Numbered from the stretch's first letter, positions 1 to 9,361 are shown. The stretch: 64,000 nt of DNA from Actinophytocola sp035995025 (GCA_035995025.1 DASYKY010000002.1:1-64000), one strand, 5' to 3'. Program-made: numbers and translations. Notes: generated from the sequence alone by a model not told the origin.

Positions 1-665
1 TGGAACACCACCGCATTCGGCTCGTGCACGACCCGCCCACCGGCCAGCCGCAGCCGCCAGCTCAGGTCCACGTCGTTGACGTACGAAGGAAAGGACGTGG
101 CGTCGAAGCCGCCGGCCTCGCGGAACCACGGCGTGCGCACCAGCAGGCAGGCGCCGCTGGCCCAGCTCTGCTCGCCGGTCACCGGGTCGAACCACTTCGG
201 GTGCTCGCACGGGATCTGCCGCGCGTCGACGGCGGCGACCCGCGGGTCGCGCATGGCCGACAGCAGCCGGCCGACCATCCGCGGCGAGACGTAGCAGTCC
301 GGGTTGAGGAACAGCAGCGCGTCCTCGGGCGCGTCCTGCACCAGCTCGTTGCAGCCGGCGCTGTGGCCGAGGTTGCGGCCGAACCAGGTGTAGTCGACGC
401 TCGCGCGGTGCTCGGCCATCGCGCGCAGCGCGGCCAGGTCGGCGTCTTTGATCATCGGGCCGCCGGAGCAGTCGCCGATGCTGATCGAGACCACGTTCGG
501 CGCGGTGGCGTCCTCGCCGGCGCGCTCGACGCTGCGCACGAGCGAGCGCAGGCAGCGCCACATCTCGTCGAGCGGGTTCTCGTACAGGACGATCGCGACC
601 CGCACCGAGGTCGGCGTCGCGTTGTCCACCGACCGCGCGGGCCGTGCCGCCACCGTCTCGGTCAT
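1..665 (-). CDS. Family 2 glycosyltransferase, C-terminus cut by window edge
   Basis: The ATG lies at 663-665 and about 221 codons are present before the left edge. The protein has a GT-A layout: an early VAIVLYENP strand, an NPDC stretch in the place of the metal-binding DxD (LLFLNPDCY), and the late DVDLSWRLRLAGG segment typical of rhamnosyl- and related GT2 enzymes. It would transfer a sugar from a nucleotide donor onto a surface glycan or lipid acceptor in the cytosol. It follows the 674-1936 gene by only 8 nt on the same strand, so the two are probably co-transcribed. The acceptor cannot be read from the sequence. Confidence 0.85.
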   Translation of the reverse strand, partial: MTETVAARPARSVDNATPTSVRVAIVLYENPLDEMWRCLRSLVRSVERAGEDATAPNVVSISIGDCSGGPMIKDADLAALRAMAEHRASVDYTWFGRNLGHSAGCNELVQDAPEDALLFLNPDCYVSPRMVGRLLSAMRDPRVAAVDARQIPCEHPKWFDPVTGEQSWASGACLLVRTPWFREAGGFDATSFPSYVNDVDLSWRLRLAGGRVVHEPNAVVF

Positions 666-673
666 CAGCGTGG

Positions 674-1936
674 CTACTCCGCCGGCGTGATCTCGAGCTG
701 GGCCTTCATGGCGGCGTCGAACTGCGCCTTGGCCTTCGCCTGGTCCGGGTCGAACGCCTCGACGCGGATCACGTTGCCGCCGTTGGTGTAGTGCGCGCGG
801 TAGACGTAGACCGTGCGGCTCGCGCTCTTCTGCGTGGAGCCGTACACCTTGACGTTGCCCTGCGCCTCTCCCGGGACGATCTTGAAGCCGAACCGGCCCT
901 GGTCGGTGGTGATGTCCTGGGCGAGCTTGGGCGGGTCGTTGGTGCCGAAGGACCACATGCTGATCGTCGTGGAGTCGTTCACCACGATCACCGAGCGCGC
1001 CTCGGACAGCCCGGCCTGCTTGAGCAGCACCAGGTCCGGGGTCGGCAGCGCCTTGGACTTCTCCAGCTCGGCGGCCGTGTAGGTCTTGCCGCCGGAGGTG
1101 GTGCCCTCGGGCACGTACAGCGGGCCGAACGGCTTCGGCTTCTCCGAGGTGGGCGGCGGCTTCTTGGAGGTCTGCTCCTGCTGCGGGTTGTTCTCCTGCG
1201 CGGTGGCGTCGTCCTTCTTCAGCACGGTCAGGTAGAGCACCCCGCCCGCGATGATCAGGAGTAAGACGACCACGCCGACGATCGCCCACACCTTGCCGCG
1301 ACCGCCGGGCTTGTCGTTCTCGAACATCTCGGAGCTCTGCGCCTGGTAGCCGGCCCACGGCGGAACCAGCTCCTCCTGGTCCTCCCACGGCGGCTGCGAC
1401 GACTGCTGCGGACCCCACTGGCCCTGCTGCTGGGGCGGCGGGCCCTGCGGCTGCCACTGTTGTTGCGGCATGCCGTGCGGGGGCGAGGCCGGCACCTGCG
1501 GGACGAACTGCGTGCGGTCGCCGAAGCTGGGGCCAGGACCCTTGCGCGCTGTGTCGTTCATGTCGACGATCTGGGTGCTGTCCGCCGCGTTCGAGACGAT
1601 CTGCGTCTTCTCCGCGCTCGCCGCCGCGTTCGGCACGGCCTGCGTGCGCTCCTCGCCGCCCTGCGGTTGCGGCTGGGACGGCTGCGGGGTCTGGTTCGGC
1701 CGCTCGGTCGTCCACTTGAACGGCGGCGGGAACGCGTCCTGCCCGCGGTTGACCGGTGCCTGCTGAACCGGCGTCCCCTGGCCCGGCGTCCCAGGTCCGG
1801 CAGCCGGTGGGCCCTGCTGGGCGCCGCCCGTCGCCATCGCGAGGATCCGCTCCCGTTCCCGCCGGTAGTCGTCTGCCGAGATCTGGCCAGATGCGAGCGC
1901 ACCGTCTAGCTGGCTCAGCTCCTCCTGCCAGGTCAC
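674..1936 (-). CDS. Membrane protein with WQEEL N-terminal domain and four TQxV motifs
   Basis: 420 residues from a GTG with a strong AGGAGG site. Residues 1-33 form a small SHOCT-like helical domain (MTWQEELSQL, then GQISADDYRRERERI). A long Pro/Gln-rich linker carries four TQxV motifs at T98, T111, T121 and T142. A single membrane span covers about residues 216-238, followed by an extracytoplasmic domain of about 180 residues of unknown fold. Two paralogues lie at 5454-6749 and 12258-12533. The TQxV sites fit a Thr-kinase substrate/FHA ligand with Val at +3 (inference). The function is not recognised; the position inside a glycan gene cluster suggests a role in envelope assembly or signalling. 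Confidence 0.75.
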   Translation of the reverse strand: MTWQEELSQLDGALASGQISADDYRRERERILAMATGGAQQGPPAAGPGTPGQGTPVQQAPVNRGQDAFPPPFKWTTERPNQTPQPSQPQPQGGEERTQAVPNAAASAEKTQIVSNAADSTQIVDMNDTARKGPGPSFGDRTQFVPQVPASPPHGMPQQQWQPQGPPPQQQGQWGPQQSSQPPWEDQEELVPPWAGYQAQSSEMFENDKPGGRGKVWAIVGVVVLLLIIAGGVLYLTVLKKDDATAQENNPQQEQTSKKPPPTSEKPKPFGPLYVPEGTTSGGKTYTAAELEKSKALPTPDLVLLKQAGLSEARSVIVVNDSTTISMWSFGTNDPPKLAQDITTDQGRFGFKIVPGEAQGNVKVYGSTQKSASRTVYVYRAHYTNGGNVIRVEAFDPDQAKAKAQFDAAMKAQLEITPAE

Positions 1937-2055
1937 CTGACAGCCTCCTGTAAAAGTTCATAGGCGCGGCGAACGCCTGCCCCCGTATGCCACGAGCGCC
2001 GGTGACTATCCTACTTTTGGTCTACCGTCCGCAAGCAGGGCGGGAGGGGGTACGA

Positions 2056-3255
2056 ATGGCCGGTCGGGGCGGCCCTGCGGCCGTTGGCCCAGCTCGTCGT
2101 GCCAAGGACGGCTTCGGCACCCTGCGCCTCGTGATCGCCTGCGGCGTCATCGGATTCCACGCGATGCCGATAACCGGTGACTATGACGGCTGGGGATGGG
2201 GCCAGCACTGGTACCACTACGGCACGCTGACCGTTGCCGCGTTCATGGCGATGAGCGGCTTCTTCGTGATGAAGACCTGGGAGCGCGACCCGAACCTCGT
2301 CCGCTACTGGACGCGCCGCCTGTTGCGGATCATGCCCGGCTACGTCGTCGTCGTGCTGCTCGCCGCGTTCCTGCTGGGTCCGCTCGTCACCACCCGCGAC
2401 GCCGGCGGCTACTTCGGCGACGCGCGCACCTGGAGCTTCCTGTGGCACAACGTGCTGCTGTTCCCGCAGCAGTACGACCTGCCGGGGGTGTTCGAGCACA
2501 ACGCGTACCCGGCGGCGGTCAACGGCTCGCTGTGGTGCCTGCCGGTCGAGGTGCTCGGCTACGCGCTGGTCACCGTGGTCGGCCTGCTCGGCATCAGCCG
2601 GCGGCGCTACCTGATCTTCGCGGTCGCGGTCCCGTTCGGTGCGCTGCTGGTGCTGAACGTGAACGACGTGATCCAGCTGCCGGACACGACGTTGCTGCTG
2701 CTCACCGACCCGCTGCTGCAGTACCTGGCGATCTACGCGATGGGCATCGCGGCCTGGCTCTACCGCGAGAAGATCCCGCTGTCCTGGTGGGGCGTCGCGG
2801 CCGGGGTGGCGATCGAGTTCTTCGTCTACCCGAGCGCAGTGGCGGATATCACGCGTGCGGTCACCGTGCCCTACGCGGTGCTGACCATCGGCACCAAGCT
2901 GCCAACCTGGCTGTGCCTGCCGAACTGGCTGACCGTCGCGAGCTTCGGGGTGTTCCTGTACGGCTTCCCGGTGGAGCAGACGCTGGCCTGGCTCGGCGCG
3001 GACCAGCCGTGGCAGGTGATCGGCGCGGGCGTGCCGATCGCGTTGCTGCTGGGGCTGGCGTCCTGGCACCTGGTGGAGAAGCACGGCCTGCACCTGCGGT
3101 CCGAGCTGACCGACCGGCGACCGCCTGGGCCGACCGCGCCCGAGCCACGCACCGAACGCATCCCGGTCGTGCGGGTGGCGGACGCGCCGACCGTGGAGTT
3201 GCCCGTGCTGCGACCCGTCGCGTCGCAGCTGAACGGCCGGCGACCTCTGCCATAG
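2056..3255 (+). CDS. Acyltransferase family 3 membrane protein
   Basis: 399 residues from the ATG at 2056, which has GGGAGGGGG just upstream; an in-frame upstream codon at 1987 lacks a site. The protein is multi-spanning and begins GFGTLRLVIACGVIGFHA, with the active-site-like His of acyltransferase-3 proteins, then an R-R-LLRIMPGY segment after the first hairpin. Members of this family move acyl groups (for example acetyl or succinyl) onto sugars of surface glycans or antibiotics. The C-terminal 50 residues are polar and Pro-rich. A tandem paralogue follows 27 nt downstream, so the pair arose by duplication and probably modifies two positions or two substrates. Confidence 0.88.
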   Translation: MAGRGGPAAVGPARRAKDGFGTLRLVIACGVIGFHAMPITGDYDGWGWGQHWYHYGTLTVAAFMAMSGFFVMKTWERDPNLVRYWTRRLLRIMPGYVVVVLLAAFLLGPLVTTRDAGGYFGDARTWSFLWHNVLLFPQQYDLPGVFEHNAYPAAVNGSLWCLPVEVLGYALVTVVGLLGISRRRYLIFAVAVPFGALLVLNVNDVIQLPDTTLLLLTDPLLQYLAIYAMGIAAWLYREKIPLSWWGVAAGVAIEFFVYPSAVADITRAVTVPYAVLTIGTKLPTWLCLPNWLTVASFGVFLYGFPVEQTLAWLGADQPWQVIGAGVPIALLLGLASWHLVEKHGLHLRSELTDRRPPGPTAPEPRTERIPVVRVADAPTVELPVLRPVASQLNGRRPLP

Positions 3256-3282
3256 CGGCCGAATGGCCGCGGGCGGCCGCCT

Positions 3283-4521
3283 ATGCTACGGCGCATGGCG
3301 ACCGAGGGTGGCGCCCGCGACGCAGGGAACGACGCGGGCCGCAGAGGCGACGGCTACGGCACGTTGCGCCTGGTCTTCGCGTTCATCGTGGTCGCCGACC
3401 ACACCCCGATCCTCACCGGGATCGGCAACAGCTTCATGCCGGCCAAGTCGGGCGTCGACCTCGGCGCGGTGTCGGTGGGCGCGTTCATGGGCCTGTCCGG
3501 CTACTTCATCATGCGCAGCTGGCATCGCGACCCCAACCTGTGGCGGTTCTGGGTCCGCCGGCTGCTGCGGATCATGCCGGGCCTGCTCGTCGTGCTGACC
3601 CTGTCCGCGCTGATCCTGGGCACGCTGACGACGACGCTGGGCAAGCGGGCGTACCTGGCGCACCCGGCGACGTGGGACTACGTCTCCCACAACCTGCTGC
3701 TGTTCCCGCAGCAGTACGTGCTGCCTGGCGTGTTCACCGCCAACCCGTACCCGAGCGCGGTCAACGGGTCGCTGTGGAGCCTGCCGGTCGAGCTGCTCGG
3801 CTACACCCTGATCGCGGTGCTGGGCCTGCTGATCACGTTCAGCCGGTTCCGGTTCGTCATGGTGGTGTTCGCGGTGGCCATGGCCGTGCTGCTGCAGCGG
3901 ATGGTCATCGGGCAGATCACGCTGCCGCCGGTCCTGCTGCTGGTGCCGACGTTCCCGCTGCTGCAGTACCTGGGCATGTACGCGGTGGGCGCGGCGATCT
4001 GGCTCTACCGCGACCGGCTGCGGCTGAGCTGGTTCGGCGTGCTGCTGTGCGTGGGCATCGACTTCACGCTGTACTCGTCGTCGATGGTCGAGATCAGTCG
4101 CATCGTCACGCTGCCGTACCTGGTGATCGCGATCGGCCACCTGCTGCCGCGCCGGCTGTGGCTGCCGAACTGGCTGACCGTCGCGAACTACGGCGTGTAC
4201 CTCTACGGGTTCGTGGTCCTGCAGACGCTGATCTTCCTGGGCATGCGCATGCCGTGGCTCATCGCCGTGACGGCCGTGCCGATCGCGCTCGGGCTCGGGC
4301 TGATCTCCTGGCACCTGGTCGAGAAGCAGGCGATGAAGCTGCGCCGCGTGCTCATCCGCCGGCGCCGGCCCGCGCCGGAACCGCAGCCCCCGGCGGACGC
4401 GGAGCCCACTGCGGAGTCCACTGGGGCGCCCACTGCGGAGTCCACTGGAGAGCCCGCCGGGGAACCGACCGAGCGGATGCCGCCGGTCGGACCCCCGCAG
4501 CACGCGCCCGCGAGCAGCTAG
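3283..4521 (+). CDS. Acyltransferase family 3 membrane protein (tandem paralogue)
   Basis: 412 residues; the start may instead be the ATG at 3295, since neither has a clear ribosome site. It aligns with its upstream neighbour throughout (DGYGTLRLVFAFIVVADH; RRLLRIMPGLLVVL; NGSLWSLPVELLGYTL). It differs in the catalytic region, where VVADH replaces VIGFH, so the His is kept. The polar C-terminal tail contains an eight-residue repeat, PTAESTGA/PTAESTGE, encoded by a 20-bp direct repeat at 4405-4424 and 4429-4448. It is likely to O-acylate a surface glycan. The stop is 2 nt before the next gene. Confidence 0.87.
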   Translation: MLRRMATEGGARDAGNDAGRRGDGYGTLRLVFAFIVVADHTPILTGIGNSFMPAKSGVDLGAVSVGAFMGLSGYFIMRSWHRDPNLWRFWVRRLLRIMPGLLVVLTLSALILGTLTTTLGKRAYLAHPATWDYVSHNLLLFPQQYVLPGVFTANPYPSAVNGSLWSLPVELLGYTLIAVLGLLITFSRFRFVMVVFAVAMAVLLQRMVIGQITLPPVLLLVPTFPLLQYLGMYAVGAAIWLYRDRLRLSWFGVLLCVGIDFTLYSSSMVEISRIVTLPYLVIAIGHLLPRRLWLPNWLTVANYGVYLYGFVVLQTLIFLGMRMPWLIAVTAVPIALGLGLISWHLVEKQAMKLRRVLIRRRRPAPEPQPPADAEPTAESTGAPTAESTGEPAGEPTERMPPVGPPQHAPASS

Positions 4522-4523
4522 CG

Positions 4524-5432
4524 ATGAAGGCAGTCCGTTTCACCCGGTTCGGCGGACCGGAGGTCCTCGAGCTCGTGGAGCTCCCCGATCCGCATCCGGG
4601 TCCCGGCCAGGTCCGGATCTCGGTGCGTGCGGCGGGCGTCAACCCGAGCGACTGGAAGAAGCGCCAGGGGTTGATGGACGGGGAGCTCCCGCAGACCATG
4701 GGCCACGAGGCGGCGGGTGTCGTCGACGAGCTCGGCGAGGGCGTCGCGGACGTGGCCGTCGGCGATCGGGTGTTCGGCCTGTCCGCCGAGGGGGCGGCCC
4801 AGGCCGAGCTGGCGGTCTTGTCCTACTACGCGCCGATCCCGCCGTCGCTCGACTTCCCCGGTGCCGCCGCGCTGCCGGCCGCCATCGAGACGGCCACGCG
4901 CGCGCTCGACCAGCTCGGCGGCGGGAGCGGCAGCTCGCTGCTCGTCAACGGCGCCTCCGGCAGCGTCGGCAGCGCCGCGGTCCAGCTCGCCGTGGTGCGC
5001 GGTGCGCGCGTGATCGGCACCGCCGGTCCGGCGAACCACGAGTTTCTCCGCTCGCTGGGGGCCGAGCCTGTCGCCTACGGCGAGGGCCTCGTCGAGCGGG
5101 TTCGCGCGCTCGCGCCCGACGGCGTCGACGCCGCGCTCGACGTCGCCGGGAGCGGCGTCCTGCCCGAGCTCGTCGAGCTGGCGGGCGGCCCCGAGCACGT
5201 CGTGACGATCGCCGACTTCGGTGGCGCGCGGGCGCACGGCGTGCGGTTCAGCAGCGGGGACGCCGGCCGCGCGGTCCACGCACTCGCCGAGATCGGCGAG
5301 TTGATCGAGTCCGGGCGCTTCTCGCTCCCGGTCGCGCGGACCTTCCCGCTCGCCGAGGTCGCGGCGGCGCACCGCGCGGGCGAGGACGGTCACGTACGCG
5401 GCAAGCTCGTGCTGGTGGTCGGCGCTCGCTGA
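4524..5432 (+). CDS. NADP-dependent quinone oxidoreductase-type MDR enzyme
   Basis: 302 residues. The start ATG sits 2 nt after the preceding stop, within a much longer open frame that reads back through the acyltransferases. The N-terminal GroES-like domain (MKAVRFTRFGGPEVLELVE, AAGVNPSDWKKRQG, GHEAAGVV) is followed by a Rossmann domain with the LVNGASGSVGSAAVQLA nucleotide-binding turn. No structural-zinc Cys cluster is present, as expected for the zinc-independent QOR/crotonyl branch. It reduces quinones or enones with NADPH. The link to the neighbouring glycan genes is only positional. Confidence 0.88.
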   Translation: MKAVRFTRFGGPEVLELVELPDPHPGPGQVRISVRAAGVNPSDWKKRQGLMDGELPQTMGHEAAGVVDELGEGVADVAVGDRVFGLSAEGAAQAELAVLSYYAPIPPSLDFPGAAALPAAIETATRALDQLGGGSGSSLLVNGASGSVGSAAVQLAVVRGARVIGTAGPANHEFLRSLGAEPVAYGEGLVERVRALAPDGVDAALDVAGSGVLPELVELAGGPEHVVTIADFGGARAHGVRFSSGDAGRAVHALAEIGELIESGRFSLPVARTFPLAEVAAAHRAGEDGHVRGKLVLVVGAR

Positions 5433-5453
5433 GCGGTGGACCCTCGACCCCGC

Positions 5454-6749
5454 CTAGGACGGCGGCAGGACCGCGAGGATCGTGTCCGCGACCGACTCCA
5501 GCTCCTTGCGCAGCTGGACCGGGCTCGCGTCGCGCTGGGCCACGCCGAACCGGACGGTGTACTTGCCGGTCGTGTAGACGACCCGGTACACCGTGCCCGC
5601 CTCGTCGCGGCGCTCCAGCACCGGCAGCCCGCCACGCAGCTCCTTGCCGGGCGCGAAGCCGCTGTCGCCCAGGTAGCCGCGCTCGGCCTTGGCGAGGTTG
5701 ACGGCCGACGTGCCGTCCGGCGTGGCGAACACCAGCAGCGCGCTGCCGATGTCGCCGTTCGTGGCGCCGCGGAAGATCACGTTGGCCACGCCGTACTTGT
5801 CGGCCGCCTTGACCTCCTGCGGCGCCACCAGCTTCAGCTGGCCGGCCCGCGCGGGGGAGATCGTGCCGCTGTTCTCGTCGGCGGCGCCGGGCAGCGGCCC
5901 GAGCGCGTCGGCGAGGTTCGTCGGCAGGTTGGTCCGGCTCGGCTGCGGCACGCTCGTCGTCGGCTTCTGCGGTGGCTTCTGCGGCGCCTGGCTGTTCGGC
6001 GTCTCGGTCGCCGGCGGGTTGCTCGACTGCTCGGCGGCCGGGGCGTCGTCGGAGCGGAACACGAAGAACCAGACCGCGCCGCCGATGACCACGAGCACGA
6101 CCACGAGCGACAGCAGCATCGTCGCGGCCCGCCGGGCGTTGCTGTGCGCCTTGGCGTCGGCGAAGACCTCCTCGCCGAGCACCTGCCCGGTCCACGGCGC
6201 GGGCGCCGGCAGGGGCGGCGCCTTCGGGATCGGGCCGTCGGCCGGCCGCGGCGGGAAGGTCGGCGTCTGCTGCTTGCGGGCCGCGGCCTCGGTGTCGGAC
6301 TCCCGGCGGGCGCCCCGGCCCGTGTCCGACTCCGCGACGGTCTCGGCGGCCACCGTGGCGGTCCGGTCCGGGTCCTCGCCCGGGCCCGCGAGGGGCTGCG
6401 CAGGCGGCGGATCCTGGACGGTGGTCTGCTCGACCGGCGAGCCGTGCACGATCGTCTCGTCCGCCGCCTTCGGCTCCTGCGCGGCGACGACGGTCTCCTC
6501 GACCACCACCGTGCTGTCCGCGACGATCTGGGTGTCCTCGGCGTCCGGCGAGGGCGGGGCCGGGTGCGGCGCGGGAGCCGGGGCCGGCGCGGCCTCAGGG
6601 TGGGCGCTGGACCACAGGGAGCCCCTGCCCTGCGCCGGAGCGGACGCCTCGGCGAGTAACTCGTCACGCATGCGTCGGTAGTCTTGCGCGGAGATCTCGC
6701 CCTCGGACAGTTGCTTGTCCAGCCGCCGCAGCTCGTCCTGCCAATCCAT
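5454..6749 (-). CDS. Membrane protein with WQDEL N-terminal domain and TQIV motif
   Basis: 431 residues. The start is placed at the ATG that begins the MDWQDELRRL domain, because two paralogues start at the same point; an open frame continues upstream but is unlike protein. The order is the SHOCT-like helical domain (1-35), an Ala/Pro-rich linker with a TQIV site at T73 and several T-V-V variants, a membrane span near 195-218, and an extracytoplasmic domain of about 190 residues ending ADTILAVLPPS. It resembles the 674-1936 protein in layout but not in the C-terminal domain sequence. The function is unknown. Confidence 0.75.
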   Translation of the reverse strand: MDWQDELRRLDKQLSEGEISAQDYRRMRDELLAEASAPAQGRGSLWSSAHPEAAPAPAPAPHPAPPSPDAEDTQIVADSTVVVEETVVAAQEPKAADETIVHGSPVEQTTVQDPPPAQPLAGPGEDPDRTATVAAETVAESDTGRGARRESDTEAAARKQQTPTFPPRPADGPIPKAPPLPAPAPWTGQVLGEEVFADAKAHSNARRAATMLLSLVVVLVVIGGAVWFFVFRSDDAPAAEQSSNPPATETPNSQAPQKPPQKPTTSVPQPSRTNLPTNLADALGPLPGAADENSGTISPARAGQLKLVAPQEVKAADKYGVANVIFRGATNGDIGSALLVFATPDGTSAVNLAKAERGYLGDSGFAPGKELRGGLPVLERRDEAGTVYRVVYTTGKYTVRFGVAQRDASPVQLRKELESVADTILAVLPPS

Positions 6750-6824
6750 GTGTGTACTCCTGTGTCGGGTGCCCTCGACGTAACAGGATGCCGCACGACG
6801 CGGAAGGATTTGATCGCAGTCGTC

Positions 6825-7601
6825 ATGTCCGTCGAAATGACCCCGGAACTCACCGCCGAAGGAATTCGCGGCCGGTATCTCGAGCTGCTCAAGCGCGCGC
6901 TGACGAACACCATCTACGAGGACCCGAACACCGCGGTGTGGGGGCCGGACGGCTTCGACGCGCAGGCCCGCGGCGATGGCCGCGACTGGCCGCGCAGCGC
7001 GCACACGATGATCGGCCGCAAACGCCTGGACAACCTGCAGGAATGCGTCGCCTCGGTGATCGTCGACGGGGTCCCGGGCGACCTGGCCGAGACCGGTGTG
7101 TGGCGCGGTGGCGCGTCGATCCTCATGCGCGGCGTGCTCGCCGCCTACGCCGAGACCGGCCGCACGGTGTGGGTGGCCGACTCGTTCGACGGCCTGCCGC
7201 CCCCGGACGCCGACCGCTACCCGGCCGACGCCGGCGATCCGCATCACGAGTTCGACTTCCTCGCGGTGCCGCTCGAGGAGGTCCGCGCCAACTTCGCGAA
7301 GTACGACCTGCTCGACGACCGGGTCCGCTTCCTGCCCGGCTGGTTCCGCGACACGCTGCCCACCGCGCCCATCGAGCGTCTCGCCGTGCTGCGCCTGGAC
7401 GGCGACATGTACTCCTCGACCTGGGAGGCGCTGACCGCCCTCGCACCGAAGGTCTCGCCGGGCGGCTTCGTGATCGTGGACGACTACCACGCGATCCCCG
7501 GCTGCAAGCAGGCCGTGGACGACTACCGCGGCGCGCACGGCATCGACGCACCCATGGAGACGATCGACTGGGCAGGCGTCTTCTGGCGCGTCCCGGCCTA
7601 G
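6825..7601 (+). CDS. TylF/MycF-type SAM-dependent O-methyltransferase
   Basis: 258 residues from the ATG at 6825. The sequence carries family hallmarks: NTIYEDPN near the N-terminus, TMIGRKRLDNLQ, the SAM-binding GDLAETGVWRGGAS, VWVADSFDGLPPP and the metal site LRLDGDMYSS...GGFVIVDDYH. Members methylate sugar hydroxyls, as in macrocin and mycinamicin biosynthesis, with Mg2+. Inside a glycan cluster it probably O-methylates a surface-polysaccharide sugar. It converges with the flippase-like gene, with only 4 nt between the stops. Confidence 0.9.
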   Translation: MSVEMTPELTAEGIRGRYLELLKRALTNTIYEDPNTAVWGPDGFDAQARGDGRDWPRSAHTMIGRKRLDNLQECVASVIVDGVPGDLAETGVWRGGASILMRGVLAAYAETGRTVWVADSFDGLPPPDADRYPADAGDPHHEFDFLAVPLEEVRANFAKYDLLDDRVRFLPGWFRDTLPTAPIERLAVLRLDGDMYSSTWEALTALAPKVSPGGFVIVDDYHAIPGCKQAVDDYRGAHGIDAPMETIDWAGVFWRVPA

Positions 7602-7605
7602 CGGT

Positions 7606-8664
7606 CTACTGGGCCTCGGCGGGCGTCTCGGCGGTGGACTCCGCCGGGGAAGCCGAGGAAGCCGAGGAAGCCGCAGCCGCCTCCCTGGCCCGCCGGGCGC
7701 GCACCAGCCCGTACCGCAGCGCCAGCAGCATGTCCGCCAGCGTGTGGCCGACCCGCAGGATCAGGCTGACCGTCGTCGCCGCGGCCACGCCCAGCAGCGG
7801 GGTCAGCGCGAGGACCAGCACGGCCTCGCGGGCGCCCACGCCGGCCGGCGCGATGAAGACCACGAGGCCCACGATCCAGCCCAGCGCGAACGCCCCCGTG
7901 CACACCAGCGCGAGCTGCAGCACCGAGTCCGTGAACGGGTCCGCCAGCAGGTAGCCGGCGAGCCCGTAGCCCAGCCACGCCGGGAACATCCACGCCAGCG
8001 GCCGGACGAGGTCCCGCCACCGCAGCACCGGCGGCTCGACCCCGGACCGCCCGGCGAGCTTGCGCGCCAGCAGGTTCACGACCTTCGGGTGCAGCAGCAC
8101 GAGCGCCAGCGGGATGCACACCCCCGCCCAGCCGAACCGGCTGACCAGGTCCGGCTGGCTGATCAGCAGCAGCGCGCCGACCAGTACCGACGTGACCGCG
8201 TGCACCACCAGGAACACCGAGCCGGCCAGCAGCGCGAGGCCGCCGGGCACGCCGTGTTCGCGGGCGAAGCGCATCTGCGCGAGGAACGGCCAGATAGAGC
8301 CCGGCAGGTACTTGCCGACCTGCGCGGGGAAGAAGATCTGCCGCGCCGCCCCGGACGTCACCGACGAACCCAGCGCGGCCAGGCAGTACTTCCACACCTC
8401 GGCGGTCGCCAGCAGCCCGGCGACGATGCACCCGAACGCCAGCACCATCCGCCACCACGCGATCCGGCCGGCCGCCGCGAGGACGTCGGGCAGGTCGCCG
8501 CGCAGCGCCCAGCCGGCCACTCCCACGGCGGCCACCACGAACACGAGCGCCAGCAGGTCCGCCCGCCGGCTCGTGCGCGGGGGCCGCGGACCGACCACAG
8601 TTCGAAGCTCACCGCGTGCGGAAGGTTCGCCCGTGATTTCCTTCGAACCGTGGTCGTCACTCAC
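7606..8664 (-). CDS. Flippase-like/LPG-synthase TM region integral membrane protein (UPF0104)
   Basis: 352 residues with about eight hydrophobic spans. The middle holds the signature QVGKYLPGSIWPFLAQ (GKYLPG is the family motif) and a late GARE-A-V-L segment (VGAREAVLVLALTPLLG). The family (AglD/MprF transmembrane domain) includes lipid flippases and proteins tied to glycan-lipid assembly. Its start overlaps the end of the 8657-9361 methyltransferase by 8 nt, so translation is coupled. It is likely to help move or anchor a lipid-linked sugar at the membrane. Confidence 0.82.
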   Translation of the reverse strand: MSDDHGSKEITGEPSARGELRTVVGPRPPRTSRRADLLALVFVVAAVGVAGWALRGDLPDVLAAAGRIAWWRMVLAFGCIVAGLLATAEVWKYCLAALGSSVTSGAARQIFFPAQVGKYLPGSIWPFLAQMRFAREHGVPGGLALLAGSVFLVVHAVTSVLVGALLLISQPDLVSRFGWAGVCIPLALVLLHPKVVNLLARKLAGRSGVEPPVLRWRDLVRPLAWMFPAWLGYGLAGYLLADPFTDSVLQLALVCTGAFALGWIVGLVVFIAPAGVGAREAVLVLALTPLLGVAAATTVSLILRVGHTLADMLLALRYGLVRARRAREAAAASSASSASPAESTAETPAEAQ

Positions 8665-9361
8665 GCCAGATCAGCCCGGTGGTCGTCGGGTAGGGGAGCG
8701 TCGGCGTCCCGCCCTTCAGCAGCTCGAAGCGCAGGCCCGGCATCGCCGAGATGACGTCCCAGTACCGCTTGCGTTTGAGGTTGTCGAACACGATCACGCC
8801 GCCGTCGGCGAGGTGGTCCAGCGCCCGGCGGAACGCGTCGACCCGCGCCCGGCCGTCCACCACGATCACGTCGAACAGCCCGCCGACCCGGTCGATCGTG
8901 GACACGTACTCGGCGAAGTCGAGGTCGGTGTGCCCGGCGCGCCCGGATCGCACCACGGTCTCGGCCGTCGCGGGCGTGGCCGGCACCGCGTGCAGCTTCA
9001 CGCCAGGGGTGTCGCCCAGCAGCTCGCGCACGAACTCGACCCACTTCGTGTCGTGCTCGACGCTGTCCACCTGGCCCGCCCGCTTGGCGAGCCATGCCGT
9101 GCTCGCGCCCGCGCCGTACTCGAAGACGCGCGCGCCGGGGCGGTCGGCGAGGAACTCCTCCACCCGGCGCATCGCCGGGTAGCTCCACCACGCGAGGTCC
9201 ATCCGGGCCATGTCAGGCGCGTCGAAGATCGAGAACAGCGTGCGCACGTGCCGCGCCTTCGGCGACTCGCTGCGCTCCAGGCGCTCGAGCAGACCGGCCT
9301 TGTCGGCCGCCTTGCGGATGGTCTTCACACCGGAGACGTAAGCCCCCTTGAGGCCACTCAC
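8657..9361 (-). CDS. Class I SAM-dependent methyltransferase
   Basis: 234 residues from a GTG that is the last codon of a MIRU-like intercistronic element. The Rossmann core is visible: ARVFEYGAGASTAWLA (motif I), SVEHDTKWVEF (motif II) and VIVVDGRARVDAF with GGVIVFDNLKRKRYW (motif IV and post-motif). It resembles methyltransferases of envelope and glycopeptide clusters; the substrate is not evident. It lies in a five-gene leftward run from 12202 down to 7606, so it is probably made with the two glycosyltransferase-like proteins upstream. Confidence 0.85.
   Translation of the reverse strand: MSGLKGAYVSGVKTIRKAADKAGLLERLERSESPKARHVRTLFSIFDAPDMARMDLAWWSYPAMRRVEEFLADRPGARVFEYGAGASTAWLAKRAGQVDSVEHDTKWVEFVRELLGDTPGVKLHAVPATPATAETVVRSGRAGHTDLDFAEYVSTIDRVGGLFDVIVVDGRARVDAFRRALDHLADGGVIVFDNLKRKRYWDVISAMPGLRFELLKGGTPTLPYPTTTGLIWRE

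Noticed and set aside
4405..4448. CRISPR-like or tandem repeat array
   Set aside because: Only two 20-bp units in frame within a coding tail; no spacers or cas genes anywhere in the window.
2196..5432. A continuous 1078-codon open frame through both acyltransferases into the oxidoreductase
   Set aside because: Only the part from 4524 resembles a protein; the rest is Arg/Ala/Gly-rich out-of-frame reading typical of high-GC DNA.
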